A DNA stretch of 64,000 nt from Acidihalobacter aeolianus. Lineage in GTDB: Bacteria > Pseudomonadota > Gammaproteobacteria > DSM-5130 > Acidihalobacteraceae. The position numbers and the translations under genes were made by a program. This document shows positions 59,363 through 64,000 of the stretch, piece after piece (the stretch's first letter is position 1; every line of letters begins with the position of its first letter). The notes below the pieces were generated by a model. That model had not been told where the DNA came from and searched no databases. It worked only from the letters and a program-made list of their open reading frames with translations. Location: NCBI RefSeq assembly GCF_001753165.1, contig NZ_CP017448.1:1320462-1384461 (forward strand). The letters run 5' to 3'.

Positions 59363-59673
59363 AGGTCACCGTCGCTCGCGTTTATTTGCACGAAAGCGCC
59401 AACGCACACGAAAAAATCCTGCGTTATCTGCACGATGATGCCAAGGTCTGCGGCGCAACGTTGTTTCGCGGTATCAGCGGTTTCGGCCGATCGGGCGAGG
59501 TGCATACGAGCTCCTTGCTGACTCTTTCACTGAATCTACCCGTGGTGGTCGAGTTCTTCGACCGTCCGGAGCGCGTGGCCGAGGTGGTCAAGCACATCTG
59601 TACCCTGGTCGATCCGAGCCATATTCTGACCTTCGACGCGACGGCGCACGATCCTTCGAACGGGGATGCCTGA
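59359..59673 (+). CDS. DUF190-family protein coupled to CrcB
   Basis: A 104-residue PII-like-fold protein of the DUF190 family. Typical patterns are VYLHESANAHEKILRYLHDD (about residues 8-27), ATLFRGISGFGRSGEVHTSS (about 33-52) and PVVVEFFDRPERV. DUF190 genes are frequently found beside crcB, and a regulatory role in fluoride export has been proposed but not shown. The ATG at 59359 follows GGGAGG, and overlaps the crcB stop (ATGA). Confidence 0.92.
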   Translation: MKVTVARVYLHESANAHEKILRYLHDDAKVCGATLFRGISGFGRSGEVHTSSLLTLSLNLPVVVEFFDRPERVAEVVKHICTLVDPSHILTFDATAHDPSNGDA

Positions 59674-60990
<1,317 letters not shown>

Positions 60991-60997
60991 TCGGCGG

Positions 60998-62551
60998 GTG
61001 ACGCGCCGAGCGCCAGCTTGCAACTCGCCGCCCACTCGCGGCTCGCTCGCTTCCCGACTACTGCTTCTTGTGCTCGCGCTCGGTCCGGTCCAGTCCTTGG
61101 CTGCGGACGCCAAGGTATCAGATCGCCATGCGCTGCCTGCCCTTGAACACCTGGTGCGGCAGGGCGTACGCGTCAGTGCCCGGGTGATCGAGGTGGAAAA
61201 CGGCCGCACGCTGGCGGCCCTGAATCCCGCGCAGGCGCTGATTCCGGCATCGGTGACCAAGCTCTATACCGCCGCTGCCGCGCTTGACCGCTGGGGGGCT
61301 GCGAAACGCTTCAAGACACGGGTGGTGCGGCTGGGCCCGGTGGATCGAGGCGTGCTGCACGGCAATCTGGTCTTCGTCGGCGGCGGGGACCCCGGACTGA
61401 CCAACGCGCAGTTGTGGGCCCTGGCGCAGCGCGTGCGCGAGGCGGGGATCGCCACCGTGGACGGACGTCTGCTGGTCGATCCCCGCGGTTTCGGGCCGGT
61501 CCCCTGCGTCACTCCGGATCGCTGTCACGCCAAGCTCGAGAGTGAAGATGCCTATAACGCGCCGCTGTCCTCGGCCGGCGTGGACTACAGCAACGCCTGC
61601 CTCAGCGTTCGTCCGGGAGACGCTCCGGGCACTCCGGCGCGGCTCGCCTTCGAGCCGTTCGATCTGCCCATGCTGGCGATCCAGGGACACATCGACACCC
61701 GCCAGCCGGGCAGCCCGACGCATATCCGGGTGGTACGTCGCAGCGTGAATGGGCGGGAAGTGTTCGTGGTTTCCGGGAACATTCCGTTGGGTGGCAGGAC
61801 GCGACGGTTCTATCGCTCCATCGCGCACCCCGATCATTATGCAGCGGAGGTTTTCCGTGCGTTTCTCGAACAGGCCGGCGTTGCGGTCAGGGGCGGAGTC
61901 GGCGTGATCCATCGGGACGATACGTTGCCGCGGAGTCTGCGCGTGGCCGCGGTGAAGGGCACGCCACTGGGCGAGCAGTTACGCGGCATGTTGGTCTACA
62001 GCAACAACTACATGGCCGACATCCTGGCGCTGGACTGGGCGGTTGCGGATGGTGCAGCTGTGCCCGTGAGCCTGCCGGAAGCGGGACGGCGTCTGACGGA
62101 CTATGCCCGCAAGGTCAATCAGGAATCGACATTCGACTGGGCGCACGGTGGGCGTCCGTTGCTTGAAAGTGGCAGCGGTCTGACCGTGGGCAATCGCCTT
62201 TCGGCCAACGACGTGACCGCCTTGCTTGTGCATGAATACCATCGTTACGGCGATTTTCCGGCGTTCCTGGCCGGTTTGACGGTGCCGGACCAGACGCCGG
62301 TAGCGATGCTCAAGGGCGGCGATCCGGCTTGGGATACGCGTATTGCGGCCAAGACCGGCTCGCTCAATCAGCCGGTATCCGTCTTTTCGCTGGCTGGTTA
62401 TCTGCGCTTCAGGGGCGGGCGTTGGGGCGCATTCGCGGTGCTGGTGAATGGCAGCCGTCAGCATCCGCATGTCGGCCTGTTTACCGCGATCGCGGCAGTA
62501 CGCTCGGACCTGCAGGGCTTGCTCGCTGCGGACGGCGTAGCGCGCCGCTAG
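60998..62551 (+). CDS. dacB: D-alanyl-D-alanine carboxypeptidase/endopeptidase (PBP4)
   Basis: Periplasmic class C penicillin-binding protein trimming and cleaving peptidoglycan cross-links. It has 517 residues from a GTG start 7 bp after serS: signal sequence about 17-36 (LLLLVLALGPVQSLAADA), catalytic SxxK as PASVTKLYTAAAALDRWG (Ser at about 84), SxN as LVYSNNYMADILAL, and KTG as IAAKTGSLNQPVSVFSLAGY near residue 450. All three active-site motifs are intact. The start is inferred from the signal peptide. No ATG is available. Confidence 0.93.
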   Translation: MTRRAPACNSPPTRGSLASRLLLLVLALGPVQSLAADAKVSDRHALPALEHLVRQGVRVSARVIEVENGRTLAALNPAQALIPASVTKLYTAAAALDRWGAAKRFKTRVVRLGPVDRGVLHGNLVFVGGGDPGLTNAQLWALAQRVREAGIATVDGRLLVDPRGFGPVPCVTPDRCHAKLESEDAYNAPLSSAGVDYSNACLSVRPGDAPGTPARLAFEPFDLPMLAIQGHIDTRQPGSPTHIRVVRRSVNGREVFVVSGNIPLGGRTRRFYRSIAHPDHYAAEVFRAFLEQAGVAVRGGVGVIHRDDTLPRSLRVAAVKGTPLGEQLRGMLVYSNNYMADILALDWAVADGAAVPVSLPEAGRRLTDYARKVNQESTFDWAHGGRPLLESGSGLTVGNRLSANDVTALLVHEYHRYGDFPAFLAGLTVPDQTPVAMLKGGDPAWDTRIAAKTGSLNQPVSVFSLAGYLRFRGGRWGAFAVLVNGSRQHPHVGLFTAIAAVRSDLQGLLAADGVARR

Positions 62552-63054
62552 AGCGAAAGTCGACGCAGATCCGGGTGCTGTTCGGCGACATCCCACATCA
62601 ACTGGAATTCGTGGGCCAGTTCGATTGCCCAGCGACGGTCGCTGTGCGCGGTCAGCGCCTGACTCTTGTCCGCCTGCTCGCGATAGATCACGCTTCGCGT
62701 GTCTGCGATCAGCCATTCTCGGTTTTCCCTCCGGTGGCGCGGTGCCAATAGTCTGATTTCAATGAAGCTAGGCACGCGCTGGGCGAGGGCGAGCAGACGG
62801 TGGCCGTACTGGCGTAGAGGTTGTAGGTCGGCGATCAGGATGCGAATGCGACTGTGACGTTGGCGACGAATCAGGGCGAAGAGATGTCCGGAAACCGTAT
62901 CGTCATCGTACAGTGCGGGGTCGAGGCTGCGGCTCAGAATGATCAGATCGCGCTGCGTGTCATCGATGGCTGCGAGGGTCGCTGGCTGCAGTGCCGGCAT
63001 GCCGTCCACTGGCTTGCGTTTCTGTTCCGGCGAGGGTGGTGGTGGTTCGGCCAT
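62548..63054 (-). CDS. DUF7931-like protein of unknown function
   Basis: A 168-residue soluble protein with a Pro/Lys-rich start and a compact domain from about residue 30. Segments such as QRDLIILSRSLDPALYDDD, RIRILIADLQPLRQYGHRLL and REQADKSQALTAHSDRRWAI are reminiscent of a phospholipase-D-like nuclease fold without clear HKD motifs. Such proteins often lie beside a GNAT acetyltransferase in Proteobacteria, as here. Its 3' end overlaps dacB by 4 bp in convergent orientation. Function is unknown. Confidence 0.7.
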   Translation of the reverse strand: MAEPPPPSPEQKRKPVDGMPALQPATLAAIDDTQRDLIILSRSLDPALYDDDTVSGHLFALIRRQRHSRIRILIADLQPLRQYGHRLLALAQRVPSFIEIRLLAPRHRRENREWLIADTRSVIYREQADKSQALTAHSDRRWAIELAHEFQLMWDVAEQHPDLRRLSL

Positions 63055-63116
63055 GCGCTTCCCTGAATCCCACGGGTCGATTCAACACGACTTTAGCGCA
63101 AGCGTGGAGCAGGCGC

Positions 63117-63563
63117 CTATTGAACAGCCTTCAGGGGCAGCCGCATTTCGCGGTGGGGGATGCCGGCATCGAGAAACTCGGGACCGCAGACGGTAAACCC
63201 GGCGCGCTCGTAGAAGGGGATCGCGTGTACCTGCGCGCTGAGTACGGCTTCGCCGAAGCCGCGGTTTCGTGCTTCACCGATGAGTGCCATGAGCAGCGCT
63301 TTACCGACACCCAATCCGCGATATTTGCACAGCACGGCGAGTCGGCCTATGTGACCGTCCTCAAGCAGACGGCCCGTACCTACCGCCAAGTCACCGTATT
63401 CGGCGAGCAGATGCAGGCTGCGAGGATCGAATTCGTCGATCTCGAGTTCGATCGGCACGCCTTGTTCATGAACGAATACCGTTTCGCGCAGCCCGCTGAG
63501 CAAGTCGCGATCGGTCTCCCAATCGGCTGTGCGGATGTGGAGTGATAGGGGGGAATCCATCAA
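63117..63563 (-). CDS. GNAT-family N-acetyltransferase
   Basis: A 148-residue acetyl-CoA-dependent transferase. The acetyl-CoA loop is RLAVLCKYRGLGVGKALLMA (about residues 73-92), followed by the conserved AQVHAIPFYERAGFTVCGPEFLDAGIPH-type C-terminal region, and an N-terminal EVFVHEQGVPIELEI-like motif of the ElaA/YjcF-related GNAT group. Substrate unknown. It is upstream of the DUF7931-like gene with a 62-bp gap and downstream of petC, beyond a hairpin. Confidence 0.88.
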   Translation of the reverse strand: MMDSPLSLHIRTADWETDRDLLSGLRETVFVHEQGVPIELEIDEFDPRSLHLLAEYGDLAVGTGRLLEDGHIGRLAVLCKYRGLGVGKALLMALIGEARNRGFGEAVLSAQVHAIPFYERAGFTVCGPEFLDAGIPHREMRLPLKAVQ

Positions 63564-63586
63564 TGGAATGACCGGTTAAAAGCTTA

Positions 63587-63620
63587 GCGGCGGTAAGGCC
63601 CTCCCGAGCCTTACCGCCGC
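63587..63620 (-). terminator. Hairpin after petC, probable terminator
   Basis: A perfect 13-bp stem (63587-63599 with 63608-63620) around an 8-base loop lies 38 bp beyond the petC stop. On the leftward strand it is followed by TAAGCTTTTAACC, a modest T-rich run. Confidence 0.7.
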
Positions 63621-63657
63621 CAGTATAGGCAGGCAAGTGCTACCTGCCAAGCAGACC

Positions 63658-64000
63658 CTAGTGTTTCACAGCACGCCAATACTCATGTTTGAGCAGGTAC
63701 GCCACAATGATGAATAGGATCATGAACGCCATCACCCAGATACCCAGATGCTCGCGTTCGGCCTTGTGCGGGTGATTGGCCCAGTAGAGGAAGGTGACGA
63801 CATCGCGCATGGTTTTGTCGAATTCCGCCGGTGAGAGGGTGCCCGGAGAAACCTGCTTCAACCCAGACAGTACCTTGACCTGCTTGCCATTCTCGGTTTC
63901 TTCCTTGTAAACCGGGGCTTGCAGCCCTTGCATCTGCCAAAGCACATCGGGCATGGCGACGTTGTGGAATACGGCATTGTTGACGCCGGTCGCCCGAGTG
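63658..64000 (-). CDS. petC: Cytochrome c1, C-terminal fragment (cut by window edge)
   Basis: Last ~113 residues of the cytochrome bc1 complex haem subunit. AMPDVLWQMQGLQAPVY resembles the axial-Met region of cytochrome c1. FLYWANHPHKAEREHLGIWV leads into the single C-terminal membrane anchor (IWVMAFMILFIIVAYLLKHEYW), followed by RAVKH. The CXXCH haem motif lies outside the window. It would normally follow petA and petB on the same strand. Confidence 0.92.
   Translation of the reverse strand, partial: TRATGVNNAVFHNVAMPDVLWQMQGLQAPVYKEETENGKQVKVLSGLKQVSPGTLSPAEFDKTMRDVVTFLYWANHPHKAEREHLGIWVMAFMILFIIVAYLLKHEYWRAVKH

Overview
The window is a gene-dense (about 60% GC) chromosomal stretch of a gammaproteobacterium. 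The evidence is the map-glnD-dapC-dapD order, the rpsB-tsf-pyrH-frr-uppS-cdsA-dxr-rseP-bamA-skp-lpxD-fabZ-lpxA envelope supercluster, lptFG divergent from pepA-holC-valS, smc-zipA-ligA, and cytochrome c1. The gnnA/gnnB pair beside lpxB, a combination known from Acidithiobacillus, together with the GC content suggests a sulfur- or iron-oxidizer-type lineage (Acidithiobacillus, Acidihalobacter or Ectothiorhodospiraceae-like). That placement is inference. I saw no tRNA, rRNA, CRISPR array or prophage, and no gene-free stretch exceeds 300 bases. The longest gaps are 30655-30907 and 6307-6534, and both hold promoters.

Region 1 (1-12402): the truncated citrate synthase gene, a PsiE-like membrane protein, and a leftward cassette of an MscS-type channel, RimB, RimK and an AstE/ASPA-like zinc hydrolase. 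Divergent from it is the high-affinity phosphate transporter pstSCAB, preceded by a good Pho box and with a terminator between pstS and pstC. D-amino acid dehydrogenase and an uncharacterised protein downstream of valS follow.

Region 2 (12403-23108): valS, an unusual acidic low-complexity protein, holC and pepA run leftward, and lptF-lptG run rightward from the shared promoter region. A gene for an RDD membrane protein, a complete IS5-family insertion sequence with TTAA target duplications, and a gene for a repetitive AT-hook/histone-like protein follow.

Region 3 (23109-30654): a leftward lysine/diaminopimelate and nitrogen-control cluster, map-glnD-dapC-dapD-yccF-yffB-dapE. Region 4 (30694-43295): the rightward translation, phospholipid, isoprenoid, outer-membrane assembly and lipid A supercluster. 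Many of its genes overlap by a few bases and use GTG or TTG starts.

Region 5 (43311-49049): lpxB and the two genes predicted to make UDP-GlcNAc3N (gnnB, gnnA) run leftward and meet lpxA tail to tail. Together with an LpxA that carries Met at the acyl-chain ruler position, this predicts an amide-rich lipid A with short hydroxyacyl chains. RnhB, an FGGY sugar kinase and QueF follow. Region 6 (49136-64000): smc-zipA-ligA-djlA, a YdeI-like gene with a probable frameshift at a G7 tract, trmO, a class V aminotransferase, crcB plus a DUF190 gene, serS-dacB, a DUF7931-like protein, a GNAT acetyltransferase, and the 3' end of petC.
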